64,000 bases of DNA from Acidaminococcus hominis (GTDB taxonomy: Bacteria; Bacillota; Negativicutes; Acidaminococcales; Acidaminococcaceae), in assembly GCF_900291475.1 (NCBI RefSeq), contig NZ_OLMM01000004.1, positions 62,001 to 126,000 of the forward strand, read 5' to 3'. The position numbers and the translations under genes are program-made. Shown one piece after another: positions 28,138-36,050 of this stretch; the stretch's first letter is position 1, and the number at the start of each line of letters is the position of its first letter. The notes beneath the pieces were generated by a model. It had not been told where the DNA came from and ran no database searches. It was given only the letters and a program-made list of their open reading frames with translations.

Positions 28138-28701
28138 CTATTCGTTCTTGAGAATCTGGAAATCCTGACTCTCCTTGGACAGCTGGAACAGCAGGGTCTG
28201 CATGGGCGTCTGGCTCAGGTCCCCTAAAATAGTGAGCTCAAAGGTCACGGTCTTGTCGGGGTTGAAGCTGATTAACTCCATGTACTGCATGTTGTAGCCG
28301 TAATCCCCCACCATGTTCAGGATGCTGCTCATGGCGTTGGGGCGGTCCGGACGGGTGAGCCGGACCTTGACCCGGGTACCGCCGGGTTTGATTTCAATGC
28401 CCTTGGCCATTTCCTGGAACAGCTCGGGGTTCCATTCGAACAACAGGCCGTATTGGTACATCCGGCTGGTTTCCATAATCTTCCGGACCACGGCCAGGTA
28501 TTCCCGAAGCCGGTCTGCGGGCACGCCTTCAGACAGCTTGTCCAGGATGAATTGTTCCCGGTCCGCCCGGTAGATGTTGGTCTCTCCGGCAGCCTGCTTG
28601 CTTTTGGCCACTTCCAGGGAACAGTCCAGCCGCTCCATGAGAAGTTTGCGGATTTGGGGGTCAATGGCGTCGATTTTTTGTCTTGCTTCTTGCAGGTTCA
28701 T
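28138..28701 (-). CDS. AroQ-type chorismate mutase with C-terminal ACT-like domain
   Basis: A 187-residue protein whose first ~90 residues are an all-helical AroQ chorismate mutase (MNLQEARQKIDAIDPQIRKL, then LEVAKSKQAAGETNIYRADRE and REYLAVVRKIMETSR). Residues ~105-187 form an ACT domain (RVKVRLTRPDRPNAMSSIL, VTFELTILGD). Chorismate mutase makes prephenate for Phe/Tyr synthesis; an ACT domain usually confers amino-acid feedback. There is no fused prephenate dehydratase or dehydrogenase. The genetic partner is an anion transporter rather than aromatic genes, which is odd. It has its own start behind a terminator that isolates it from the dehydrogenase gene upstream. GAGGA precedes ATG 28701. 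Confidence 0.85.
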   Translation of the reverse strand: MNLQEARQKIDAIDPQIRKLLMERLDCSLEVAKSKQAAGETNIYRADREQFILDKLSEGVPADRLREYLAVVRKIMETSRMYQYGLLFEWNPELFQEMAKGIEIKPGGTRVKVRLTRPDRPNAMSSILNMVGDYGYNMQYMELISFNPDKTVTFELTILGDLSQTPMQTLLFQLSKESQDFQILKNE

Positions 28702-28750
28702 ACATTTTCCTCGCTTTCCTACTCTACTACTATACTGCAGACGATGGTAT

Positions 28751-28796
28751 AAAAAAACGGAGCCCCGGCCTTCCGGTTGGGTTCTCCGTTTTTTTC
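28751..28796. terminator. Terminator between dehydrogenase and chorismate mutase genes
   Basis: ACGGAGCCCCGGCC pairs imperfectly with GGTTGGGTTCTCCGT around a TTCC loop, with A7 on one side and T7 on the other. It ends the dehydrogenase transcript and works in both directions. Confidence 0.8.
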
Positions 28797-28814
28797 AATT
28801 TCAGGCTGCCCGGG

Positions 28815-29885
28815 TTATTCGGACAGTTTGCGCAGGACTTCGTCCCCTACTTGTGTGGTGGTAGCTGTGCCGCCCAGATCTGGGGTCAGCACTTTTTTCT
28901 CCACCAGCATTTCTTCGATGATGTTCAGCAGCTTGTCGCTCCAGGCCTTTTCTCCGAAGAATTCCAGCATTTGGGCTGCGGACCAGATGGAAGCCAAGGG
29001 GTTGGCTTTGCCCTGGCCGGCAATGTCCGGGGCGGAACCATGGATGGGTTCGAACATGGACGGGAACTTCCGTTCCGGGTTCAGGTTGGCGCCTGCGGCC
29101 AGGCCCATACCGCCGGAAATGGCAGCCCCCAGGTCGGTGAGAATATCCCCGAACAGGTTGGAGCAGACCACAATCTGGTACCGTTTGGGATCCTTCACCA
29201 TGAACATGCTGGCGGCATCCACCAGGTAGGAATGGGTTTCCACTTCAGGGTATTCCTTGCCCACTTCTTCAAAAATCTGGTCCCAGAACACCATGGAATA
29301 GTTCAGGGCGTTGCCCTTGCTGATGCTGGTCAGGGTCTTGTGCTCCTTCCGGGCCAGTTCGTAAGCGTAACGGATAATCCGCTCACAGCCAAACCGGGAG
29401 AATACGCTGTCCTGGATTACCACTTCTCTGGGGGTATCCTTGTACAGCCAGCTGCCGGCGCCGGCATATTCCCCTTCGCTGTTTTCCCGGACAAACACCA
29501 TGTCGATGTCTTCCCGCTTCACACCGTTTAAGGGACAGGGAGCGCCTTTCAGCAGCTTCACCGGACGCAGGTTCACGTATTCATCAAAGCTCTTGCGGAT
29601 CTTGATTAACAGGCCCCGCAGGGAAATATGGTCGGGTACGCCGGGGTAGCCCACAGCGCCCAGATAAATGGCGTCGAATTTGCTCAGGGTTTCAATGCCA
29701 TCTTCCGGCAGCATTTCCCCGTGCTTCAGATAGTATTCGCAGCCCCAGGGAAAATAGGTAAAGTCAAAACTGAAATTACCGTCCAGCTGGGCAGCTCCTT
29801 TTAACACTTTGATACCTTCGGCCAGGACCTCAGGCCCAATGCCGTCGCCGCCAATAACGGCTACTTTGTACACTCTTTTTTCCAC
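28815..29885 (-). CDS. Tartrate/D-malate dehydrogenase-type beta-decarboxylating dehydrogenase
   Basis: A 356-residue member of the isocitrate/isopropylmalate dehydrogenase family, closest in motif to tartrate dehydrogenase/D-malate dehydrogenase (TtuC/DmlA): GGDGIGPEV at the start, GCEYYLKHGEMLPEDG, AIYLGAVGYPGVPDH, VNLRPVKLL and SNLFGDILTDLGAAISGG. It would oxidise and decarboxylate a 2-hydroxy acid with NAD(P) and Mg or Mn. I chose the GTG at 29885, eight bases after GGGAG; the longer frame to 30029 adds an Arg/Pro-rich stretch that overlaps the upstream gene and is not family-like. It follows a radical SAM gene by 31 bp. Substrate assignment among malate, tartrate and isopropylmalate is by motif only. 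Confidence 0.88.
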   Translation of the reverse strand: MEKRVYKVAVIGGDGIGPEVLAEGIKVLKGAAQLDGNFSFDFTYFPWGCEYYLKHGEMLPEDGIETLSKFDAIYLGAVGYPGVPDHISLRGLLIKIRKSFDEYVNLRPVKLLKGAPCPLNGVKREDIDMVFVRENSEGEYAGAGSWLYKDTPREVVIQDSVFSRFGCERIIRYAYELARKEHKTLTSISKGNALNYSMVFWDQIFEEVGKEYPEVETHSYLVDAASMFMVKDPKRYQIVVCSNLFGDILTDLGAAISGGMGLAAGANLNPERKFPSMFEPIHGSAPDIAGQGKANPLASIWSAAQMLEFFGEKAWSDKLLNIIEEMLVEKKVLTPDLGGTATTTQVGDEVLRKLSE

Positions 29886-29916
29886 GTTTCTGGCTCCCTT
29901 CGATTGGGTGATTGCT

Positions 29917-30909
29917 TTACATGGCCGAGCAGGGTTCAGAATGGTAAACGCCTTCGGTTTCCTCGTCGGTCTCCGCCTCCGTAGGGACGGCCGGGCCCCG
30001 TTCCAGCCAGCGCAGGTCGTAGGGCTCAAATTTTACGTGGGCATAGCGGTCCACGTCCAGCACCGTATCGTCCCAATCGGAATCGATCCGGCCGGTTTGC
30101 TTAATCAGGATATCGTACAGAATGGCATAGGTGATGCCGGTTTCCTTGTCCGTTTCGATAATGGTGCTGTAGGGCAGGGTTTTATGGTACACCAGTTCCA
30201 AATCCTTGTACTTGAAATGGAAGCCGCAGCGCATCCGGCAGCCGTCCAGGCCCGTATACTGGGCCACCTGCTTCAGGTCGTGGAGAATCTTGTCCCCTGC
30301 CTGGTCGTACAGGTTGTCCGGGGTGGTTTCCGTATAGTCGAAGCGGAACTGGATGGAGGGTGCGTGCACCTTCCGGAACCGTTCCATATAGGGAACCAAT
30401 TGGTCCACCGGATAATGCTTGTAGAGCACGCAGTTGATCCGGAACTTCACCGGCAGCTTGGCCAGGAGCGCATCATTGGATTCCTGGACATAGTGCTGCA
30501 TATGGCGGGAAATATTCAGGCAGGTAATCTTCTGGCGGTTGTGCTCCAGAAAGGCCAATACTTCCTCCTCGGTCTGCTCCTTGGATACGGGCAGCGTGCT
30601 GTTGATATACACCTTATGGGTGTCTGACACCTGGTCTAACATGATCTGCAAACTTTTTAAGTTGGCCAGCGGTTCGCCGCCGGTAAACACAAAATCACAA
30701 TAGGGTGTCAGGGCATCCATCTTTTTAATACTCTGGCAAATCGCCTCCAGCGAAAAGCCAGTGGTATCTGCGTATTCTTCCTTATTCACACAGAACGGGC
30801 AATTGTTCTTGCAGTCGTAGGGCACAAACACGGTAACCGTGGCGCCGCCGTTTCTGGTTTTGTAAGGATGAATGGCTGCTTCCTCAGCAGTCTTTTCTCT
30901 TTTGATCAT
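29917..30909 (-). CDS. Radical SAM protein with C-terminal acidic tail, function unknown
   Basis: A 330-residue radical SAM enzyme. The cluster motif is CKNNCPFC (Cys 33, 37, 40) and the SAM-binding motif is FTGGEP. Further Cys residues in DGCRMRCGFHFKY could hold a second metal site. The C-terminal ~30 residues are rich in Glu and Thr (TEAETDEETEG). I use ATG 30909 with AGAGGGG seven bases upstream; an in-frame start at 30942 adds eleven residues without a site. It is co-transcribed with the hydroxy-acid dehydrogenase 31 bp downstream, but nothing in that pairing tells me the substrate. It is not a recognised maturase or cofactor gene. Confidence 0.75.
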   Translation of the reverse strand: MIKREKTAEEAAIHPYKTRNGGATVTVFVPYDCKNNCPFCVNKEEYADTTGFSLEAICQSIKKMDALTPYCDFVFTGGEPLANLKSLQIMLDQVSDTHKVYINSTLPVSKEQTEEEVLAFLEHNRQKITCLNISRHMQHYVQESNDALLAKLPVKFRINCVLYKHYPVDQLVPYMERFRKVHAPSIQFRFDYTETTPDNLYDQAGDKILHDLKQVAQYTGLDGCRMRCGFHFKYKDLELVYHKTLPYSTIIETDKETGITYAILYDILIKQTGRIDSDWDDTVLDVDRYAHVKFEPYDLRWLERGPAVPTEAETDEETEGVYHSEPCSAM

Positions 30910-30976
30910 GACAATCCCCTCTGACTCTATAGTCCGGTCCAACGGGGCCGGAATTAGTACTACTGTACTCCTTACT

Positions 30977-31006
30977 ATTTTACCATACTTGAAATTTACA
31001 TTCCAA
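30977..31006 (-). promoter_or_regulatory. Promoter of the radical SAM/dehydrogenase operon
   Basis: On the minus strand TTGGAA (31001-31006) and TAAAAT (30977-30982) are 18 bp apart, with a leader of about 65 nt that contains a small CCGG/CCGG hairpin. Confidence 0.5.
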
Positions 31007-31138
31007 TAATTTTATGGTGTTTTTGTGTTCTGTCAAACTTTCGCAAAATTTTCGTCAAAGGGGCTTCTTTCCTAGCTAAAAAGGAGTATAATAGCTCCTA
31101 GCTTCTCTATTTTATAAGGATTGTTATAAGGAGAAATT

Positions 31139-32020
31139 ATGATTTCCATTATTCCAGAAGGTTTCAATGATTTTCACTGCAAGGCGGGCAGCTGCCGCCA
31201 CACCTGCTGTCAAACCTGGGAAATTGATATCGATGAAGATACGGCTGACCTGTACCGCAGCCAGCCCGGCCCCCTGGGGGACGACCTGCGGGCCAGCCTG
31301 GAAACCGGTGAGGACGGGGTCACGCATATCCGCTTGAACGAAAAGGGCTTCTGCCCGCTGCTGGATCAGGATGGCCTGTGCCGGGTCATCAAGGAGCTGG
31401 GGGACGAATGCCTCAGCGACATTTGTGCCGTCCATCCCCGCTTCTTTACGGAACTGGACGACTATGTGCTGTGCGGCACCGGTCTGTGCTGCGAAAAAAG
31501 CTGTGAACTGCTGGCGGAGCAGCCCAATCCTCTGCGCTTTGCGGTGGAGGATTCTGACGAAGTGCTGACCTTCCCGGAGCTGGTGGCAAAAGCCGGCTGG
31601 GAGGAAGTGCCTCCGGAACTGCTGCGCTTTGTGCCCCGGACCAGCCGGGAAGAGTGCGCCAGAATCATCGACAACCTGCTGCCTACGGAACCCATTGACG
31701 AGGCCTGGACCCAGGAAATGCTCTGGCTCCGGGAACATCTGGACGAAGTCAGCGCCGCAGCGGCAGCCTACGCCAAGGATTACCCGGACGACCTGTTCCA
31801 GAAGCTGTACCAGTTCATTCTGTACCGGCAGCTGGATCGGGCGGCGGACTATGGCTTTGATGCCGGTGCCGAATACGCAGAACAAAGTACGGGCTATATC
31901 TTCCTGGAAGCGGCCCTCCACGGGGACCCGCTGGAACAGGCCCGGGTCTGGTCCGAACAGATAGAATACGATACGGACAACGTTCCGCTGCTGTTCCGGG
32001 AGATTCTGGAGGCGGAATAA
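31139..32020 (+). CDS. FliB-like (flagellin lysine-N-methylase family) cysteine-rich protein
   Basis: A 293-residue protein resembling the flagellin lysine-N-methylase FliB family. The N-terminus carries a Cys cluster (Cys 14, 19, 23, 24 in DFHCKAGSCRHTCCQTW), followed by GFCPLLDQDGLCRVIKELG and CLSDICAVHPRF, and CGTGLCCEKSCELL. So many conserved Cys point to a metal or Fe-S site. AAGGAG lies just before ATG 31139, and a TATAAT occurs at about 31087. No flagellar genes are visible in the window and Acidaminococcus is not known to be motile, so the methylated target, if any, is probably not flagellin. Confidence 0.8.
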   Translation: MISIIPEGFNDFHCKAGSCRHTCCQTWEIDIDEDTADLYRSQPGPLGDDLRASLETGEDGVTHIRLNEKGFCPLLDQDGLCRVIKELGDECLSDICAVHPRFFTELDDYVLCGTGLCCEKSCELLAEQPNPLRFAVEDSDEVLTFPELVAKAGWEEVPPELLRFVPRTSREECARIIDNLLPTEPIDEAWTQEMLWLREHLDEVSAAAAAYAKDYPDDLFQKLYQFILYRQLDRAADYGFDAGAEYAEQSTGYIFLEAALHGDPLEQARVWSEQIEYDTDNVPLLFREILEAE

Positions 32021-32036
32021 ATTTTAGCTTAAATTG

Positions 32037-32077
32037 AAAAGGCTTGTGAACCCACCAGGGGCTCACAAGCCTTTTTC
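32037..32077. terminator. Bidirectional terminator between FliB-like gene and the usp array
   Basis: GGCTTGTGA pairs with TCACAAGCC (32041-32071), A-rich before and CTTTTTC after. It serves the plus-strand FliB-like gene and the minus-strand stress-protein array. Confidence 0.88.
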
Positions 32078-32087
32078 TTATGCAATT

Positions 32088-32522
32088 TTATTTCACGATC
32101 AGTACGGGCACTTTGCCATACTGGGAAACTTTGGAGCTTACGCTGCCCATAAAGAATTCCTTGATGCCGCTGAGGCCCCGGCTGCCGATGACAATGGCGG
32201 TACAGTTCTTGTCCTCCACTGCGTTCAGGATCTCTTCGTAGGGATACCCGGCTTCTTTGAGAAATTCCTTCTCACCGGTAAAGTCTTCCAACTTCTCTCT
32301 GGCCAATTGAAGCACGCTGGTCCCTACTTTGCCCAGCTCCTCATTGCTCTCTTTCATCACCAGCTGGTCCAGCCCAACTCCCATGATGGAATTGTTGAAC
32401 GGCTGTACCACGTGGATGACCACCAAGCTGCCATGGCATTTGTCAGCAATTGCTCGGGCTGTATCCAAAGCACGCCAGGCGGTTTCAGAACCGTCCACGG
32501 GAACCAAAATTTTCTCGAACAT
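32088..32522 (-). CDS. Universal stress protein (UspA family), array member 1
   Basis: A 144-residue single-domain UspA protein. It opens with MFEKILVPVDGS and carries the nucleotide-binding pattern IGSRGLSGIKEFFMGSVSSKV followed by PVLIVK, so it belongs to the ATP-binding class that binds nucleotide and forms dimers. I choose ATG 32522 because GGAGGTGA lies a few bases upstream; a TTG further up would sit inside that site. It is the last gene of a six-copy array on the minus strand and is closest to members 4 and 6. Such proteins typically respond to starvation or oxygen stress. Confidence 0.9.
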   Translation of the reverse strand: MFEKILVPVDGSETAWRALDTARAIADKCHGSLVVIHVVQPFNNSIMGVGLDQLVMKESNEELGKVGTSVLQLAREKLEDFTGEKEFLKEAGYPYEEILNAVEDKNCTAIVIGSRGLSGIKEFFMGSVSSKVSQYGKVPVLIVK

Positions 32523-32595
32523 TGGACTCACCTCCAAAACTGGGAGCTCCCTTACGGAAACTCACTGCCTGCACCCTGGGTGCGGGCTTGCCGTT

Positions 32596-33027
32596 TTATT
32601 TGATAATGAAAACAGGGATTTTGGCGTATTCGGCCACCTTGGAGCTGACACTGCCCAGGAAGAATTCCTTAATGCCGCTGATCCCCCGGCTGCCGATGAC
32701 AATGGTATCGCACTTTTCTGCCTCGGCCTGGTCCAGAATGGTCTGGGCCGGATTGCCTGCCTTCAGCTTGTAGCTCACATTGCCGGCGAAATCCTTCAGC
32801 CGTTTTTTGGCTTCTTCCAAAATGGCGTTGCCGATCAGGGCCAGTTCTTTCCGGTCATTTTTGATGACCTACTGGTCCATGGACAGCAGCATCATGCCGG
32901 ATTTCCCATAAGGAACCGTCAATACCACCAAATCGCCCTGGTATTTTTCTGCCAGCCCCCGGGCCGCCTCCAAGGCTTTCCAAGCATTCTCGGAGCCGTC
33001 AATGGGCACCAAAATATTTTGCAGCAT
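32596..33027 (-). pseudogene. Universal stress protein gene with an in-frame TAG, array member 2
   Basis: The frame from ATG 33027 encodes a normal UspA start (MLQNILVPIDGSENAWKAL) and a normal end (VIGSRGISGIKEFFLGSVSS, then PVFIIK). Codon 53, at 32871-32869, is TAG. It falls right after SMDQ, where intact neighbours have an ordinary residue after the same D-Q pair. Both halves are otherwise full length and in one frame (143 codons). The C-terminal part alone (from 32820) would lack half the fold. The simplest reading is a recent nonsense mutation; a sequencing error or suppression cannot be excluded. Confidence 0.85.
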
Positions 33028-33146
33028 AGTCTTTTCCTCCCCTCAATGCGGTTCCAGGCCCCTCCTGAAACCTTCCAGCTCCGGGCCTGCGCCCTAACTG
33101 GAATGGGCCCAGGTGTACATAGCGTCCACCCAGGCCCTTTTTCGCA

Positions 33147-33581
33147 CTATTTCACGATGGTAACAGGGCACTGGGCGCTCTGGGACACCTTGGTGCTGAC
33201 GCTGCCCAGGAAGAACCCGGCCAGCACACCCATGCCACGGTTGCCCATGACAATCAGGTCCACATCTTCCCGTTCTGCTTCTGCACAGATTCGTTCTGCC
33301 GGGTCAATGTCCACCAATCTTCTAAAGGAAATCTTTTCATATTTTTCTTTGGCAGCCTCTGTCTGGGCACTTTCCAAAGGAGTAGGTTCCTTGAATTCGT
33401 CCACAATCACATGGCCGTCTTTATCTTTACGAGGGGGTTTAATTCTGCTCAGGTCATAGGGAATATCGATATTCAAAACGATAATCTCAGAGTTGAATTT
33501 CTTGGCAATATCAATGGTAAAGGTCAGAGCCCGCAGGGCAATCTGGGAACCATCAACGGGAACCATAATTTTGTTAATCAT
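33147..33581 (-). CDS. Universal stress protein (UspA family), array member 3, divergent
   Basis: A 144-residue UspA protein that differs from its neighbours: it begins MINKIMVPVDGSQIALRAL, has a charged insertion (KPPRKDKDGHVIVDEFKEP) in the middle and ends with MGNRGMGVLAGFFLGSVSTKV, PVTIVK. The nucleotide-binding pattern is kept (GNRGMG, GSVS). GAGGGTGA precedes the start. It looks like a second subfamily inserted in the array rather than a recent duplicate. Confidence 0.9.
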   Translation of the reverse strand: MINKIMVPVDGSQIALRALTFTIDIAKKFNSEIIVLNIDIPYDLSRIKPPRKDKDGHVIVDEFKEPTPLESAQTEAAKEKYEKISFRRLVDIDPAERICAEAEREDVDLIVMGNRGMGVLAGFFLGSVSTKVSQSAQCPVTIVK

Positions 33582-33611
33582 ACACTCACCCTCCTTCAGG
33601 GTTCTGCTGTT

Positions 33612-34049
33612 TTATTTTACAATCAGAACCGGTACATCTGCATACTGGGATACCTTGCTGCTGACGCTGCCCAGGAAGAACTCGGCAATGCCGCTCAGGC
33701 CCCGGCTGCCGATAACGATAGCCGTGCATTTCTTATCCTTGCAGACCGCCAGAATCCGTTCGGACGGATGGCCCACTTCCAGGGTCAATTCCTTTTTGCC
33801 CTTGAAGTCTGCCAGTTTTTGTTCTGCCGTTTGCAGAACGCTGTTCCCCAGTTTGGTCAGCTCAGCGTTGCCTTGGCTGATGGTAGCCTGATCCAGGGGA
33901 ACAATCAGCATTGCCGAATTGTTGTAGGGCTGAATCACGTTGACAACTACCAATTCACCATTAAAGGCCGTAGCCAAAGTTTTGGCTTCTTCCAGAGCCC
34001 GCCAAGAGGTTTCAGAACCATCTACAGGGACCAAAATTTTCTCGAACAT
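33612..34049 (-). CDS. Universal stress protein (UspA family), array member 4
   Basis: A 145-residue UspA protein starting MFEKILVPVDGSETSWRAL, with nucleotide-binding pattern IGSRGLSGIAEFFLGSVSSKV and PVLIVK. TTGGAGGTGGG precedes ATG 34049; the TTG within that site would be an unlikely start. It is very like member 1 and member 6, including the VxPLDQ segment in the middle, so these three probably arose by local duplication. The spacing to member 3 is 30 bp, which suggests one transcript. Confidence 0.9.
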   Translation of the reverse strand: MFEKILVPVDGSETSWRALEEAKTLATAFNGELVVVNVIQPYNNSAMLIVPLDQATISQGNAELTKLGNSVLQTAEQKLADFKGKKELTLEVGHPSERILAVCKDKKCTAIVIGSRGLSGIAEFFLGSVSSKVSQYADVPVLIVK

Positions 34050-34175
34050 AAAACCCACCTCCAAAATTCCTATGGCATTTTCTTTTCCTATTACACTTAT
34101 TCACCGTAAACAGGAAAATTCCTGCTGAAAAGTTTCATATTTACCTGAAAAAGCAATTTAATTCTTAACAACTAT

Positions 34176-34211
34176 GAAAAAGTTCCCCGAAGGAAATTCC
34201 TCCAGGGAACT
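34176..34211 (-). terminator. Terminator inside the usp array
   Basis: AGTTCCC pairs with GGGAACT (34181-34211), with TTTTTC following on the minus strand. It comes after array member 5, so members 6 and 5 form one unit and members 4 to 1 another with its own promoter in 34050-34175. Confidence 0.7.
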
Positions 34212-34226
34212 GCCGGCTAGGCCGGT

Positions 34227-34664
34227 CTATTTGATGATGAATACGGGGACTTTGGCGTACTGGGCCACTTTTTCACTGACGCTGCCCAACAGGAATTCTT
34301 CTACGCCGCTGAGACCCCGGCTGCCCATGACAATGGCATCACAGCCAGCTTCTTCCGCCCGTTTCATAATGGTCTGGGCAGGGTTCCCCATGGTCTCCAC
34401 ATATTCCACGTTGCCGGAATAGCCGGCAAGCCGCTCTTCCGCTTGGCCCAGAATGGTATCCCTGGCTTTCTTCAGTTCTTCCTTCGTCCGGGTAATGGTC
34501 TGTTCATTGACGGCAACCTGCATCATAATCAGGGAGCTGTAGGGACCGGAAATGGTCAACACCAGCAGTTCACTGCCGTATTTTTCCCCCAGGGTTTTGG
34601 CGGCGGCCAAAGCCTTCCAGGCACCTTCAGAGCCATCTACCGGCACACAAATTTTCGTAAACAT
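34227..34664 (-). CDS. Universal stress protein (UspA family), array member 5
   Basis: A 145-residue UspA protein (MFTKICVPVDGSEGAWKAL; MGSRGLSGVEEFLLGSVSEKV; PVFIIK). GAAGGAGG precedes the start at normal spacing. It lies 22 bp downstream of member 6. Its closest relative by eye is the interrupted member 2, with which it shares the NPAQTI segment and the KVPVFIIK-like end. Confidence 0.9.
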   Translation of the reverse strand: MFTKICVPVDGSEGAWKALAAAKTLGEKYGSELLVLTISGPYSSLIMMQVAVNEQTITRTKEELKKARDTILGQAEERLAGYSGNVEYVETMGNPAQTIMKRAEEAGCDAIVMGSRGLSGVEEFLLGSVSEKVAQYAKVPVFIIK

Positions 34665-34686
34665 AGGACTGCCTCCTTCTCCCTCA

Positions 34687-35124
34687 TCATTTCACAACCA
34701 GCACAGGGACCTTGGAATATTCCAGGACCTTGCTGCTGACGCTGCCCAGGAAAAATTCTTCAATGCCGCTAAGACCCCGGCAGCCGATGACAATCGCATC
34801 ACACTGTTTGTCTTCGCAGACGGCCAAAATCCGGCGGGACGGATGGCCCACTTCTTGTACATATTCCACCGGCCCAATAAAGCCGGTGAGTTTTTCTTTG
34901 GCATCTGCCAGTATTTTTTCTCCAATTTCCCGCAGGGCCTTGTTGCCGTCCCGGAAGGTTTCCTGATCCAGCGGCACTACCGGAATGGACATACTGCTGT
35001 ACATCTGCACCACGTTCACCACCACCAGGGAAGCGCCGAACTTTACGGCCAAATCCTTGGCCTCCGCCAAAGCCCGCCAAGCGGTTTCAGAACCATCCAC
35101 CGGCACCAAAATTTTGTTCAACAT
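34687..35124 (-). CDS. Universal stress protein (UspA family), array member 6
   Basis: A 145-residue UspA protein starting MLNKILVPVDGSETAWRAL, with IGCRGLSGIEEFFLGSVSSKV and PVLVVK. In the binding loop a Cys replaces the usual Ser (GCRG instead of GSRG). GGGGGTGA lies seven bases before ATG 35124. It is the first gene of the array on the minus strand. The upstream region (35140-35221) shares the string AGCAGGAA followed by TT with the region upstream of member 4, a possible common control site. Confidence 0.9.
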   Translation of the reverse strand: MLNKILVPVDGSETAWRALAEAKDLAVKFGASLVVVNVVQMYSSMSIPVVPLDQETFRDGNKALREIGEKILADAKEKLTGFIGPVEYVQEVGHPSRRILAVCEDKQCDAIVIGCRGLSGIEEFFLGSVSSKVLEYSKVPVLVVK

Positions 35125-35221
35125 AAATCTCACCCCCAAATAGAGTTGTCCTACTTTGCTTTATAAGTATTATTCTCTATCAGGGGGTGAATTTCCTGCT
35201 AAACTTGTATTTATTTTTCTG

Positions 35222-36049
35222 TCAAGCTTGTAACAGTTCCTGCAAAACGGGCTCCAACAGGCCGTCAAAACCATAGGCCTGGCTGGCAAGTTCCTGGGGA
35301 ATGTACAGCTGACCCTTGTTGATGGTGATATACGTAATGGAGGGGTCCAAAGCCGCCAGCTGCATCAGGGGTGCCTTGATCAGCTGGTTCCGGGGTCCGA
35401 TGCCCAGTTCCAAAATGACCTTCTTCTTGCCGATCCAGTTTTGGAGAAATTGCTTCAGGGCTTCTTCTCCCTGGGTGTTGGGCAGGAAACTGCTGTCCAT
35501 GGCCAGGTGTACTTCCATGGGACCGCCGCAGTGGGGACAATGGGGCACCAGTTCTGTGGGAATCCGTCCGTCTGTTTCGGCAGCGGCCATTTTTCCTGCC
35601 AGGTCTTCCCAGGGATACAGGGTATTGTGACAGGCCCGGGCACACTGAAGTTCCAGCCAGGTTCCTTCTACTTCAAAGATCCGTTTGGGGTCAAAGCCGC
35701 TTTTTTCAAAATGGCATTCCCCGTTGGAGGTGACAATGAAATAGTCCTTCTGCCCTACCAGGGCCTGGAGGGTTTCCATCACCGGCGTTTTTTTATACTC
35801 CCGGCAATAGTGCTGGACCAGCCGGCTCCAGTAGGCCCATTTCACTTCTTCTTCCGGCCACTGGGCGCCCATGCCCTGGAGCAGGCAGCTGACGCCGTAT
35901 TTGTCCTGAAAGTCCCCGCACAGGTCCCGAAAGGCCTGATTTGCCGCAAAAAGGTGCAGGCCCTCGGTAATGGAAAGGCCGTTGCTGGCGCCGATGAGAA
36001 CGGCGTCCGCTTCCCGGAGTTTGCTTGCTGCTGCTTGGAATTCTGTCAT
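35222..36049 (-). CDS. Class M (SirTM-like) sirtuin paralogue with Glu at the catalytic-His position
   Basis: A 275-residue Sir2-fold protein. It has an NAD-binding loop (IGASNGLSITEG, residues 19-30), VTSN (Asn 109), a GFDPKRIFEVEG segment and a four-Cys zinc site (Cys 136, 140, 171, 174). Where deacylase sirtuins have the catalytic His (ELHG), this has Glu 128 (EVEG). The overall layout, including WAYWSR, IPTELVPHCPHCGG and ELGIGPRNQLIKAP, follows the SirTM group, which performs protein ADP-ribosylation rather than deacetylation. The replacement by Glu instead of the SirTM Gln makes activity uncertain. It starts one base after the stop of the upstream paralogue. No lipoate ligase, GcvH-like or macrodomain gene is nearby. 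Confidence 0.82.
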   Translation of the reverse strand: MTEFQAAASKLREADAVLIGASNGLSITEGLHLFAANQAFRDLCGDFQDKYGVSCLLQGMGAQWPEEEVKWAYWSRLVQHYCREYKKTPVMETLQALVGQKDYFIVTSNGECHFEKSGFDPKRIFEVEGTWLELQCARACHNTLYPWEDLAGKMAAAETDGRIPTELVPHCPHCGGPMEVHLAMDSSFLPNTQGEEALKQFLQNWIGKKKVILELGIGPRNQLIKAPLMQLAALDPSITYITINKGQLYIPQELASQAYGFDGLLEPVLQELLQA

Positions 36050-36050
36050 C

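Noticed and set aside
32596..32820. Separate 74-residue universal stress protein
   Set aside because: It is the C-terminal half of a full-length frame interrupted by one TAG, not an independent gene.
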